From contig QCLZ01000006.1 of assembly GCA_003214175.1 (NCBI GenBank), positions 47,623 to 111,622 of the forward strand: 64,000 nucleotides of DNA, read 5' to 3'. Positions within the stretch are counted from its first letter, which is position 1; every line of letters starts with the position of its first letter. Made by a program: the position numbers and the translations under genes. A model generated the notes under the pieces. The model ran no database searches and was not told where the DNA came from. It worked only from the letters and a program-made list of their open reading frames with translations. Below are positions 8,962-17,113 of this stretch, one piece after another. The stretch is from Prochlorococcus sp. AG-418-I20 (GTDB taxonomy: Bacteria > Cyanobacteriota > Cyanobacteriia > PCC-6307 > Cyanobiaceae).

Positions 8962-9192
8962 ATGTCTAGTAATGCTGAAAAGCTTTATAAGCTGATTGCA
9001 AACGACTCGAAAAAGAAACAAAGTTTGTTTATGACAGCCTTGACTAATCCAAAATCAGCCCTAGACAAGATATGCGATATTGGTGATGAGTTAAATATCT
9101 CTGTGACTAAAGAAGAGGTTATTGAATATTTAAGTACTATTGATGATGAAGCAACTAAAATGTGGCTAATTAAGGCTCGAGGAGGTCTTTAG
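8962..9192 (+). CDS. Nif11-like leader-type small protein ending in Gly-Gly-Leu
   Basis: 76 residues. The helical pattern resembles Nif11 (NHLP) leader peptides: KLYKLIANDSKKKQSLF, then a central helix, then SVTKEEVIEYL and a C-terminal ARGGL. In lanthipeptide precursors such as prochlorosins a Gly-Gly pair is the cleavage site before the core peptide. Here the stop codon comes one residue after it, so there is no core. No LanM or peptidase-transporter gene is seen in the window. It may be a free-standing Nif11 domain with an unrelated role. The 3' end overlaps the antisense small gene below by 23 bases. Confidence 0.55.
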   Translation: MSSNAEKLYKLIANDSKKKQSLFMTALTNPKSALDKICDIGDELNISVTKEEVIEYLSTIDDEATKMWLIKARGGL

Positions 9193-9346
9193 AAACAGGC
9201 TTTGAATAATTATTGTTTTGATTCATGATAGGTTTTATTCTTTTGTTATAGCCTCCACCACCAGCTAAAGTCCAAAAAAACCAATAACTTGGAATTGCAA
9301 GAGATGCTGCTATGAAAATAACTACAATTTGTTCTATTCTTTTCAT
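9170..9346 (-). CDS. Small single-span membrane protein
   Basis: 58 residues starting at ATG 9346. A hydrophobic segment (about residues 7-31, IVVIFIAASLAIPSYWFFWTLA) is followed by GGGGYNKR and a polar tail. The inside-positive charge (MKR before, NKR after) and the tryptophan-rich border look like a real membrane protein rather than chance. The stop lies 23 bases inside the convergent Nif11-like gene. Function unknown. Confidence 0.5.
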   Translation of the reverse strand: MKRIEQIVVIFIAASLAIPSYWFFWTLAGGGGYNKRIKPIMNQNNNYSKPVSKDLLEP

Positions 9347-9418
9347 AAATCAATTTTATTCTACAAAATATTTTTTAGTAAATAAGCCTCTGATTTTGTA
9401 AATTCTATTTTAAAAAAA

Positions 9419-11029
9419 GTGATTAGATTTGACAGTGTGAGCAAAATTTATTCTACAGATGTTGTTTTAAAAGATATTAATTGGGAGATTAAGAAAGGAG
9501 AAAAGGTAGGCTTAGTTGGTTCAAATGGTGCAGGTAAATCAACCCAATTTAAGATTTTAATTGGAGAGGAAGATCAAACAAGTGGAACGATTATAAAAGA
9601 AGGGAATCCTAAAATTGCCCATTTAAAACAAGAGTTGGATTGTAAATTGAATCGTTCAGTTAGAGAGGAATTAGAAAGCTCTTTTAAAGACATACAAATT
9701 GTTGCTATTAAACTTTCAGAAATTGAGAATAAAATGAAATCATTGGACATCTCAAAACATTCGGATGAACTAGAGAAATTAGTTAATCAGCTAGCAAAAT
9801 ATCAAGCTAAGTTTGAGGCTTTAGGTGGTTATAAAATGCAATCTGATGTAGAAAAAATCTTACCTAAACTAGGTTTTACTATCGAAGATGCGGATAAATT
9901 AGTTGGGAACTTTTCAGGTGGCTGGCAAATGAAAGTGGCGCTTGGAAAAATAATCCTACAAAAACCTGATTTACTTTTGTTAGATGAACCTACCAATCAT
10001 TTAGATTTGGATACTATTTTCTGGCTGGAAGAATATTTATCATCTCTTAAAATTGGAATAATCATAATAAGTCATGATAGATATTTTTTAGATAAATTAT
10101 GTAAAAAAATAATTTTTATAGATCGAGGAATATCTGAAATATATAATGGAAACTATTCTTTTTTTGTTGAACAAAAATCTTTAAATGAAGAGTCTCAAAA
10201 TAAAGCATATCAATTACAGCAAAAAGAAATTGCTATACAGAAGAGGTATATTGATAGATTTAGAGCTAGTGCAACTAGAAGTTCTCAAGCAAAGAGTCGA
10301 GAAAAACAATTAAAAAAGATTTCTAAAATTGAAGCCCCAACAGTAAAATCAAAAAGTCCTGCTTTTAATTTTCCAGATTGTCCGCGTTCAGGAAAAACTG
10401 TTCTAACCGTCAAAAATTTATCCCATAGTTATGAAGACAAAATTCTTTTTTTAGATGTGAATTTTAAGGTTTCTTTGGGAGAGAAAATAGCGATACTAGG
10501 ACCTAATGGCTGCGGAAAATCTACATTGCTTAAAATTATTATGAAAAGAATATCTCCAGAAGTTGGAGAAATTAATTTTGGTAAGCATAATATCATTACT
10601 AGTTACTATGAACAGAACCAGGCTTCAGTACTTTCTCTTGAGGAAAAGGTTATAGATTTAATTTTTAAAAAGGCACCCGAATGGTCGCAAAAACAAGTCA
10701 GAACATTTCTAGGAGGTTTTGGTTTTCAAAATGAAACAGTTTTTAAATTTATTAAGCAACTTAGTGGGGGAGAAAAGGCAAGATTAGCATTGGCTCTTAT
10801 GATTATGAATCCGAGTAATTTCCTTATATTGGATGAACCTACTAATCATTTGGACTTACAATCAAAAGAAAATTTAGAACTAGCAATTAGAAACTATAAT
10901 GGCTCATCAATAATTGTTTCTCACGATAGATATTTTATTTCAAAGGTTGCAAACAAAGTGATCGAAATAAAAGATTCAAAATTAAATTCATATAATGGTA
11001 ATTATGAATATTTTTTAGAAAAAAAATAA
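9419..11029 (+). CDS. ABC-F family ATPase (ribosome-associated type)
   Basis: 536 residues, GTG start. Two ABC domains on one chain with no membrane segments, the hallmark of ABC-F proteins. First domain: Walker A GSNGAGKST near residue 35, signature NFSGGWQ and Walker B LLLLDEPTNHLD. The linker (about 240-315) is helical, charged and rich in Lys and Arg. Second domain: GPNGCGKST, LSGGEKARL and LILDEPTNHLD. ABC-F members act on the ribosome. Uup/YheS-like is the best guess; the long C-terminal coiled coil of Uup is absent. Confidence 0.9.
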   Translation: MIRFDSVSKIYSTDVVLKDINWEIKKGEKVGLVGSNGAGKSTQFKILIGEEDQTSGTIIKEGNPKIAHLKQELDCKLNRSVREELESSFKDIQIVAIKLSEIENKMKSLDISKHSDELEKLVNQLAKYQAKFEALGGYKMQSDVEKILPKLGFTIEDADKLVGNFSGGWQMKVALGKIILQKPDLLLLDEPTNHLDLDTIFWLEEYLSSLKIGIIIISHDRYFLDKLCKKIIFIDRGISEIYNGNYSFFVEQKSLNEESQNKAYQLQQKEIAIQKRYIDRFRASATRSSQAKSREKQLKKISKIEAPTVKSKSPAFNFPDCPRSGKTVLTVKNLSHSYEDKILFLDVNFKVSLGEKIAILGPNGCGKSTLLKIIMKRISPEVGEINFGKHNIITSYYEQNQASVLSLEEKVIDLIFKKAPEWSQKQVRTFLGGFGFQNETVFKFIKQLSGGEKARLALALMIMNPSNFLILDEPTNHLDLQSKENLELAIRNYNGSSIIVSHDRYFISKVANKVIEIKDSKLNSYNGNYEYFLEKK

Positions 11030-11180
11030 AAAATAAAAAGTAAAAGTTTTTTTGCCCAACAATGTTAATCACTTTTAACAAAGTTTACATTTAGCTAGGC
11101 ATGATCACTCATTTAACTTTACATAGTTAACGTTCTTTGTTTAGCCTAAAAAGTACAGAAATAAGTTTTTAATAATTTAA

Positions 11181-11324
11181 ATGAAAAATTCTGATTTAAT
11201 ACAAAATCAATTTCAAGTCACTGACCCTATTGAAAATTATTTTGAATGTATCTCAAGCTGTGATATACGTGATGGTATTTGTATCTCTAGGTGTGTAGAA
11301 ATACTGAAAGAGTATGAAGATTGA
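11181..11324 (+). CDS. Small twin-CX3C protein
   Basis: 47 residues from ATG 11181 to the stop at 11322-11324. Four cysteines at positions 23, 27, 34 and 38 form CX3C-X6-CX3C (CISSC and CISRC). The spacing could support a metal or iron-sulfur site or two disulfides across a helical hairpin. No signal peptide is present, so metal binding is more likely. From memory, similar short proteins occur across marine picocyanobacteria. The stop lies 5 bases from the convergent htrA stop. Confidence 0.65.
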   Translation: MKNSDLIQNQFQVTDPIENYFECISSCDIRDGICISRCVEILKEYED

Positions 11325-11329
11325 TATTT

Positions 11330-12451
11330 TTATAGATTTTGAAGATTAGTAATATCAGTTGGTAGTACTTGTAAACTGATAAATCTAGTTCTTCGCTTTA
11401 TTAAAATAGTTATTTGTTTATCAATACCATTCTTCGTTATTTCGCTTACAACGTCTGAAGCTGTTTCAATATCTTTATTTCCTACTTTTATGATTATGTC
11501 ACTTATCATTATGCCACTTTTTTCGGCTGGACTATTAGGTACTACATAACTAACTTTTACTTTATTTTCACTTGTTGAAAAATTATTTTCATCTATAAGG
11601 CTTATCCCAATCATAGGATGGATGACTTTTCCATTCTTAATAAGTTGGTCGGCAATTTCTTTCGCTTTGTTTATTGGAATTGCAAAACTTAAACCAGCCC
11701 CTGGACCTGATCTGATTAAGGTATTAATTCCAATTACTTCTCCACTGCTATTCAAAAGTGGACCTCCAGAATTTCCAGGATTAATTGCAGCGTCTGTTTG
11801 AATAAGTTCGAGTTTTTTATCGTATATTCCTAATTGAGTGACGTTCCTTTTTAGATTACTAATAATACCTAGCGTAACTGTATTTTCTAGTCCGAATGGA
11901 TTTCCAACTGCGATCGCCCAATCACCAACTTTAACTTTTGTTGAATCGCCTAATTTTGCTTTTGGCCAAGGGCCTTCGCCTTCAATTTTGAGAACAGCTA
12001 AATCGGTGAATAAATCTTGCCCTATTAGTTTTCCTTTGAATTTTTTGCCGTTTACTAAACCAACTATTACTTGATCTGAACCGTTCACAACATGAGCATT
12101 AGTCATTACAAGGCCGTCTCCAAATATAAATCCACTTCCTTGGCTTTGCTCTATTCTTGGTTGATTATTATATGGTGGATTTAATCCAAAAAATCTTTCA
12201 AAAGATGGATCTAAAAATTGTGGAGAATCTGCTGAAAAATTTCTTTTTTTAACATATTTTTGGGTATCGATTGTAACGACTGAAGGACCAGTTTTTTCGA
12301 TAGCTTTATTAATGAAAGAATTGTTTGCTTCTTGATTTATTGCATTAAATTTTGAAGTAATTAAAGGTTTGGAAATTAAATTTAATGGACATAACATACT
12401 CAGCGTGATTGCTGAAAAGAGTATTAGTTTCTTGTGTTTGTATTGTGTCAA
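11330..12451 (-). CDS. HtrA/Deg-type serine protease with one PDZ domain
   Basis: 373 residues. Envelope-localised quality-control protease. An N-terminal hydrophobic segment (residues 9-27) is a probable signal peptide or anchor. The trypsin-like domain has its triad at H120 (TNAHVV), D150 (FTDLAVLKI) and S228 (GNSGGPL). One PDZ domain follows from about residue 275 (GISLIDENN to the C-terminus). This layout fits cyanobacterial HtrA, HhoA and HhoB; which of the three cannot be settled. The upstream region (12452-12625) is shared with the divergent DUF2973 gene. Confidence 0.92.
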   Translation of the reverse strand: MTQYKHKKLILFSAITLSMLCPLNLISKPLITSKFNAINQEANNSFINKAIEKTGPSVVTIDTQKYVKKRNFSADSPQFLDPSFERFFGLNPPYNNQPRIEQSQGSGFIFGDGLVMTNAHVVNGSDQVIVGLVNGKKFKGKLIGQDLFTDLAVLKIEGEGPWPKAKLGDSTKVKVGDWAIAVGNPFGLENTVTLGIISNLKRNVTQLGIYDKKLELIQTDAAINPGNSGGPLLNSSGEVIGINTLIRSGPGAGLSFAIPINKAKEIADQLIKNGKVIHPMIGISLIDENNFSTSENKVKVSYVVPNSPAEKSGIMISDIIIKVGNKDIETASDVVSEITKNGIDKQITILIKRRTRFISLQVLPTDITNLQNL

Positions 12452-12625
12452 TTTTGATTTTTTTATGTTTTTCGAACAAATTTAAAACACAAACTCTGTG
12501 TATTTTTACTATAACTATAAAAAAAATTAATTAAGTTAGGAGAATAATATTTTAACTTAATCTAGCTAATTTTCTTTTTTTCCGGCTATTATAAATATTA
12601 TAGTTCTATATAATTTATAAATTTA

Positions 12626-12889
12626 ATGGCTATTTTGTTCCCAATAATATACTCCGCGGCCTTAACTTATTTGGTTTGGAAAGCATATAAAGTTATGTCA
12701 AATGGTTGGGGAATTTCTGGTACAGAAAAAAAACATCTTTATCAATCTAATTTAAGACAAAAAAAATATACAATACATCCAGAACTTCTTGATAAATCAG
12801 GAAATATAACAGAAGAAGAACTCCTGACAGTTAGATTTTCAAATGATAATGATTCTACGCTTGAAGAAAAGGGCTCAACAACTGATTAA
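12626..12889 (+). CDS. DUF2973-like small membrane protein
   Basis: 87 residues. An N-terminal hydrophobic segment (residues 2-20) is followed by a basic cytoplasmic-type stretch with KKHLYQSNLRQKKYTIHPELLDKSGNITEEELLTVRF, which matches my memory of the cyanobacterial DUF2973 family. The acidic tail is not conserved. It lies 24 bases upstream of the next gene on the same strand, so the two may be co-transcribed. Function unknown. Confidence 0.7.
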   Translation: MAILFPIIYSAALTYLVWKAYKVMSNGWGISGTEKKHLYQSNLRQKKYTIHPELLDKSGNITEEELLTVRFSNDNDSTLEEKGSTTD

Positions 12890-12913
12890 TTAAATTAAAC
12901 TTAGGTACATAAA

Positions 12914-13297
12914 TTGGAATTAAGAACAAAAATTGTCTCAGCGGTAATTAGATCACTTAAATTACCTCCAAGGTTTCGTTTGAAAATGGTTAAAGAAGAC
13001 CCAGTAAGACTTGAACTAAGTCTTACTCCTTCTTACGGTAAAAATCCAATCATTGTTGGCTTGGTAGAATCATTAGACTTAGTAGCCCGCAGAGATAGAG
13101 AAGGTAGAATACCAAGAGATTTACAAGGAACTTGGGATTGGACAGTTAGACATGGCAAGGTCAGCACAGGAGGATGGAATCCTATGCTAAAGGAAGCATT
13201 GCAAACAATGTTTGACACAGGATTGCCAGCCATTATTTACGAAGAATTAACTGGTGATGAGTATAAACCTGTAGATGGGGCTAGACATATTAAATAA
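12914..13297 (+). CDS. Conserved cyanobacterial hypothetical protein
   Basis: 127 residues, TTG start; no better start lies upstream in frame. The composition is that of a small soluble protein, with conserved-looking charged and glycine segments such as LSLTPSYGKNP, ESLDLVARRDREGRIPRDLQGTWDW and a final GDEYKPVDGARHI. There are no membrane segments or known catalytic motifs. The internal DLQGTWDWTVRHGKV is the most distinctive part. It precedes an hli gene on the same strand by 68 bases. Function unknown. Confidence 0.7.
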   Translation: MELRTKIVSAVIRSLKLPPRFRLKMVKEDPVRLELSLTPSYGKNPIIVGLVESLDLVARRDREGRIPRDLQGTWDWTVRHGKVSTGGWNPMLKEALQTMFDTGLPAIIYEELTGDEYKPVDGARHIK

Positions 13298-13365
13298 TAT
13301 ATTTATTATTTATCATAAATTCTTCCTTCAAACGTTAAAATTAGATTACAAATAGATATTTACTT

Positions 13366-13512
13366 ATGGATAATCAAAATCAATCAAGATTTGGCTTTGT
13401 GAATTTCGCTGAGACATGGAACGGAAGGATGGCTATGATGGGTATCTTGATTGGTCTTGGTACTGAATTAATTACTGGGCAAAGTATCCTGCGCCAAATT
13501 GGTATAGGTTAG
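13366..13512 (+). CDS. hli: High-light-inducible protein
   Basis: 48 residues from ATG 13366. A single chlorophyll-binding helix with the light-harvesting signature AETWNGRMAMMG, in which Glu, Asn and Arg follow the ExxNxRxAM pattern, then a hydrophobic GILIGLGTELITG stretch. Hli proteins bind chlorophyll and carotenoid and protect photosystem intermediates under excess light. Prochlorococcus carries many copies. This is a short form with a brief hydrophilic N-terminus. It ends 3 bases from the convergent zinc-ribbon gene. No clear HLR1 box was found upstream. Confidence 0.93.
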   Translation: MDNQNQSRFGFVNFAETWNGRMAMMGILIGLGTELITGQSILRQIGIG

Positions 13513-13515
13513 ATA

Positions 13516-13857
13516 TCATTTTATCTCTTCTGCTTTGACTTCAATAGTGCTTTCACTCGGTTTTTTATTTAGTTGCTCACTTTTACTAATTTCCTTAAGG
13601 TCTGCTCCACAATTCATGCAGAATTCACTTAAACCTAGTGATATTGCACCACAATTATGACATGTATTAATTTTTGACTTGTAATGATTAAAACCTACAA
13701 ATATCAATAGCAATAATAAAAGAGGAATTAGAAGTAAAAGAATTAAAATATTTCCCAAAATACTTACGAAAAAATTAATTCCAAGAAAAGGAATCACCAC
13801 TAGAAAAATTATGGTATAGACAATTAAATTTTTATTAGTTTTAAGGAAATAATTCAT
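13516..13857 (-). CDS. Zinc-ribbon membrane protein
   Basis: 113 residues. Two hydrophobic segments (about 11-30 and 32-52) are followed by a zinc ribbon with CHNCG and CMNCG, a CX2C-X13-CX2C pattern. The polar tail is rich in Lys, Glu and Ser. The two hydrophobic segments are joined by a short turn, so a hairpin in the membrane with the zinc ribbon in the cytoplasm is likely. It is 11 bases downstream of the YihY-family gene on the same strand. Function unknown. Confidence 0.7.
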   Translation of the reverse strand: MNYFLKTNKNLIVYTIIFLVVIPFLGINFFVSILGNILILLLLIPLLLLLLIFVGFNHYKSKINTCHNCGAISLGLSEFCMNCGADLKEISKSEQLNKKPSESTIEVKAEEIK

Positions 13858-13868
13858 CGTAACTATTG

Positions 13869-14804
13869 TTATCTCTTATATTTTTTTTTATTTACTAGGG
13901 ACATACTAGCAATAACAACGCTCCAACACTGACCAAAATATAAAATTACTCCTAATAGCCAGACCCACAAAGTAAGTACAAGGAAACCTCCAATAAAACC
14001 ATATGCTTGAAATCTCGCGCCAAGTGAGAGAATACTTTTACTTACAGCTAAATTTAAAGTGGTTAGGCCAATACCAATAAGAAAAGATCCAGGTAACAGT
14101 GGCTTCAAAGGAACTTTTCTACTAGGTAAGAGGGCTTGTAATAAAAGAGCCATTAAAGAAAAACCAATTAGTGGTATTGCAAATTGACCAACTTGTAATA
14201 GAGGTAACTTCAGTAATAAATCAGAAATTAAATTATTAGATTTTGAAAGATTTTCTAAAACGTTACTTGGGATCATTCTAAGATTTGCACTAATTTGATC
14301 TAGTACCATTAGGAAACCTATGAAAAATACTATTAAAAAAGCTTCAACTCTGTTTTGAAGAAACCTCGAAGCTTGTTCTCTCCAGGCAGCATTTACTTTT
14401 CTAGAGGGAAGTTCATCCTCCCAAAGTCTATCTGAACCTCGTTGGAGAGATAAATACGCATTTCCTGCTGTAAAAAGCAAGAACATGGCTCCTAGGATAC
14501 CTGCTCCAAAACCCTGTTCAATTAATTTAAATAAAGTTGTTTGAACTAATTCAATCACAGAATCAGGTACTATATCATTGGTTTGAAGAGTTTCTATTAT
14601 TTTTTGGTCTAATCCGTCTTGCTTTCCTAAAAACCATGAGGCGATTGAGAGTGAAATAAGAAGTATTGGGAAAAAAGACTGTAATGTGTAATAAGCAAAT
14701 GCAGCACTTAAATCAATACAATCTGATTTGTTCCATCTTTCACATGCGCCCCACAAACTTTTTAGTATCCATCTTGCACTGCGCTGCATATTAATGTTCT
14801 TCAA
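13869..14804 (-). CDS. YihY/BrkB-family membrane protein
   Basis: 311 residues, about six hydrophobic segments. The N-terminal DLSAAFAYYTLQSFFPILLI is the family signature (A-ALAYYTLLSLFPLLL in relatives). GSDRLWE and the later GFIGGFLVLTLWVWLLG stretch, near the C-terminus, are also typical. The family was once called ribonuclease BN, but that activity belongs to another protein in E. coli, so no enzymatic role is assigned. It lies in a minus-strand run with the zinc-ribbon gene downstream. Confidence 0.88.
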   Translation of the reverse strand: MKNINMQRSARWILKSLWGACERWNKSDCIDLSAAFAYYTLQSFFPILLISLSIASWFLGKQDGLDQKIIETLQTNDIVPDSVIELVQTTLFKLIEQGFGAGILGAMFLLFTAGNAYLSLQRGSDRLWEDELPSRKVNAAWREQASRFLQNRVEAFLIVFFIGFLMVLDQISANLRMIPSNVLENLSKSNNLISDLLLKLPLLQVGQFAIPLIGFSLMALLLQALLPSRKVPLKPLLPGSFLIGIGLTTLNLAVSKSILSLGARFQAYGFIGGFLVLTLWVWLLGVILYFGQCWSVVIASMSLVNKKKYKR

Positions 14805-14876
14805 ATATTCATCTGATGTCTTTTTTTATTGTATCTAATTAAGTAATTTTTCAAGCAAAAATTTATTTATACCGAA

Positions 14877-15677
14877 CTATTTGTCCAACAACAAATCACC
14901 CCATGGCTTTAAGGTTTCAATTTTTTGAATTGATCTCCCAGCAATTAATGGAAAATTAACATTGCTTAAGTTTTGTCCTGAAACTAAATCCAAAGGATTC
15001 GTTTCTAACCATTCAATAGAACAATTAAGTTCTTCTAATAATAACCAGGCCGCAGCAATGTCCCATATCTTGGGGGTTGATTCTATTGCACCGAAAGTTT
15101 GTCCCATTGCTACGCTCGTTAGATTTAAACTCGATACACCGAGGAGTCTTATTTTGCCAGGAAATACGGAAGTTGGTTTTTTCTGTAAAATTTTTATTGA
15201 TCTACTGCATAAAGAAATGCATTCACTTTGGTAATTATTTTGTTTGGGATCTATTTTTTGGTTATTTAACCAAACACCTTTACCTTTAATTGATACAAAC
15301 TTTTTTTTCAAAGTAGGGATTATTAAAAAAGAAGCTTGAGGTTTACGATCTACGAATCTTGCCACTGATATAGACCAATAAGGAATACCTGCGGCAAAAT
15401 TTGTTGTTCCATCAAGTGGATCGACAACCCAATATGCTTTTGTATTAGGGATGCATTTCTCCCCTTCTTCACTGAGTACGCCTTCATCTGGTGCTATTGA
15501 TGCTAGACCATCTACAATTGTTTTATCACTCCATAAATCACAGCTTGTTATTAATGATCCGTCCGCTTTATTACTAGCACTTATATTACCAAAATCTTTG
15601 ATTTGACGTTTACAAACTAATTCAAATAAATAATCTAATTCATTTAATTGTTTATCTGTTAAAAATAATTGATTCAT
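14877..15677 (-). CDS. Inositol monophosphatase-family phosphatase
   Basis: 266 residues, normal length. Magnesium-dependent phosphatase of the IMPase/SuhB group. The metal site is visible: E-E-G-E-K in LSEEGEKC, then WVVDPLDGTTNFA (the DPxDGTxN motif), and WDIAAAWLLLEE (WDxAA) in the C-terminal third. Possible substrates include inositol phosphate, histidinol phosphate or PAP; the sequence alone does not decide. The start overlaps the tolC stop by 4 bases, which suggests translational coupling. Confidence 0.9.
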   Translation of the reverse strand: MNQLFLTDKQLNELDYLFELVCKRQIKDFGNISASNKADGSLITSCDLWSDKTIVDGLASIAPDEGVLSEEGEKCIPNTKAYWVVDPLDGTTNFAAGIPYWSISVARFVDRKPQASFLIIPTLKKKFVSIKGKGVWLNNQKIDPKQNNYQSECISLCSRSIKILQKKPTSVFPGKIRLLGVSSLNLTSVAMGQTFGAIESTPKIWDIAAAWLLLEELNCSIEWLETNPLDLVSGQNLSNVNFPLIAGRSIQKIETLKPWGDLLLDK

Positions 15678-17110
15678 CTTGGAATATTACAAATGGATTC
15701 TTTATCTTTATTATTGTTGTTATCTAGACAATTTTTACTTATTTCAAGAAAAGTTAATCTTTCTAATTCATCTAAATTCAAGTTGTAATTATAAAAAGCA
15801 TTAATATTTTTTGATTTCGCATTACTTAATTCACTTTGCCTTATAAGTACATCTTTGAGAGTTGATATACCAACATCATATCTAAGTCTGGAAAGTCTTA
15901 CAGACTCTTTACTAGATTCAATTTCTTTAATAGATGATAATATTTTCTCTTCATTTAATTTAAGGTTTAAATAGGCCTTACTAATATTAGTTTTCAGAAC
16001 ATTTTTTAGATTTTCTAAAGCATATTCTTCTGCATCTGCATCTGCTATTTTTGATTTGTAAGAGTTCTTATTCTTTCCGCCATCAAAAATATTCCATGAA
16101 AAATTGAGACTTATTGTATTTGTGTAGTTTGATCCAGATTTTTCAGGATCAATGTTTTCAGACAGAGAATCACCCTTAGAAAATGTACTAGAAAATGTGT
16201 TAGAGATATAAATATTAGGCTTATTTTGAGATAAAAAACTTTTAGCTTGACTCTGTTTTATAGATTTCTGAAGAATAAGGTTTTTTAATGAAATATTTTT
16301 TTCTAACCCTTCATTAATATTTTTATTCAATTTATAATTCCAGAAACCAGTTAAATTTTGTTCATTATTAATCTCGAAATCTCCTTCGATATTAAGAATC
16401 TCTTTTAGGGAAATTTTATTAATTTCATGTTCAATTTTCTTTTCATTAAGAGATTGTTTATCTCGAGATAATTGAGCTTCTGCTTCAAGAACTTCAAATT
16501 TTGTTCCAATTCCAGCATCTAACTTTGCTTTAGCATTGTCCAAACTTGTGATTGATAAATCAAGTGTAAATTTTTTATTTTGTATTTCTTGATATGACTT
16601 TTGGTATTTGTGATAACGCATTCTTGCTTCTTGTACTAAATCCTTTTTTTTAATCTCATAATTATTCTCTGCAATTTTTAAATTTATTTTGGCAATTTCA
16701 ATTTCTGATCCTCTAAGAGGTTCAATTAAATCCCATTTTATAGTTAGAGAAGGATTAGCTGTAAATTGTGAAGTTTTTAAAGTCTGTAAATCGCTACTAT
16801 ACTTCTTACCTGAGATATAATTTGGTAATCCATTAGCTTGTAAATTAAAGGATGGGTACCTTTTCGAAATTTGACTGGAAAGATTAAACTTTGCAGAGGT
16901 AACTAAATTTTGTAATGATTTTAATTCTTGATTATTTAATATAATTTTTTCTATCTCTTTATAGCTCACAAAAGGTTTACTTGAGTTTTCTTCTAAAACC
17001 TGATCTATATAATCTTTCGTTTCGCTAGATAATGCATATTGTGCATTTATTGAGTTGATAAATATTGCAAGAGGCAAAAATAAAATATGATTTATTAATT
17101 TTCTAAGCAT
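15674..17110 (-). CDS. tolC: TolC-type outer membrane efflux protein
   Basis: 478 residues. Trimeric outer-membrane channel for export. A signal peptide (about residues 1-24, NHILFLPLAIFINSINA) precedes two OEP repeats of long helices and beta strands. Repeat features include LVQEARMRYHKYQKSYQEI, KLDAGIGTKFEVLEAEAQLS in the first half and SRLRYDVGISTLKDVLIRQSELSNA in the second, the paired motifs of TolC duplications. No membrane-fusion protein or inner pump lies next to it. It sits 3 bases after the DUF512 gene and overlaps the IMPase start. Confidence 0.88.
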   Translation of the reverse strand: MLRKLINHILFLPLAIFINSINAQYALSSETKDYIDQVLEENSSKPFVSYKEIEKIILNNQELKSLQNLVTSAKFNLSSQISKRYPSFNLQANGLPNYISGKKYSSDLQTLKTSQFTANPSLTIKWDLIEPLRGSEIEIAKINLKIAENNYEIKKKDLVQEARMRYHKYQKSYQEIQNKKFTLDLSITSLDNAKAKLDAGIGTKFEVLEAEAQLSRDKQSLNEKKIEHEINKISLKEILNIEGDFEINNEQNLTGFWNYKLNKNINEGLEKNISLKNLILQKSIKQSQAKSFLSQNKPNIYISNTFSSTFSKGDSLSENIDPEKSGSNYTNTISLNFSWNIFDGGKNKNSYKSKIADADAEEYALENLKNVLKTNISKAYLNLKLNEEKILSSIKEIESSKESVRLSRLRYDVGISTLKDVLIRQSELSNAKSKNINAFYNYNLNLDELERLTFLEISKNCLDNNNNKDKESICNIPR

Positions 17111-17113
17111 TTT

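Noticed and set aside
9193..9228. Core peptide after the Nif11-like leader by stop-codon readthrough
   Set aside because: The TAG is an ordinary stop, no readthrough signal is visible, and the 11 extra residues do not resemble a prochlorosin core. Kept only as a note in the finding.
11030..11180. HLR1-like TTTACAT elements before the twin-CX3C gene
   Set aside because: Two TTTACAT strings are present but not in tandem with the 2-base spacing of the HLR1 consensus.
13298..13365. HLR1 box upstream of the hli gene
   Set aside because: Only fragments such as ATTACAAA are seen and no second half-site at the required 2-base spacing.
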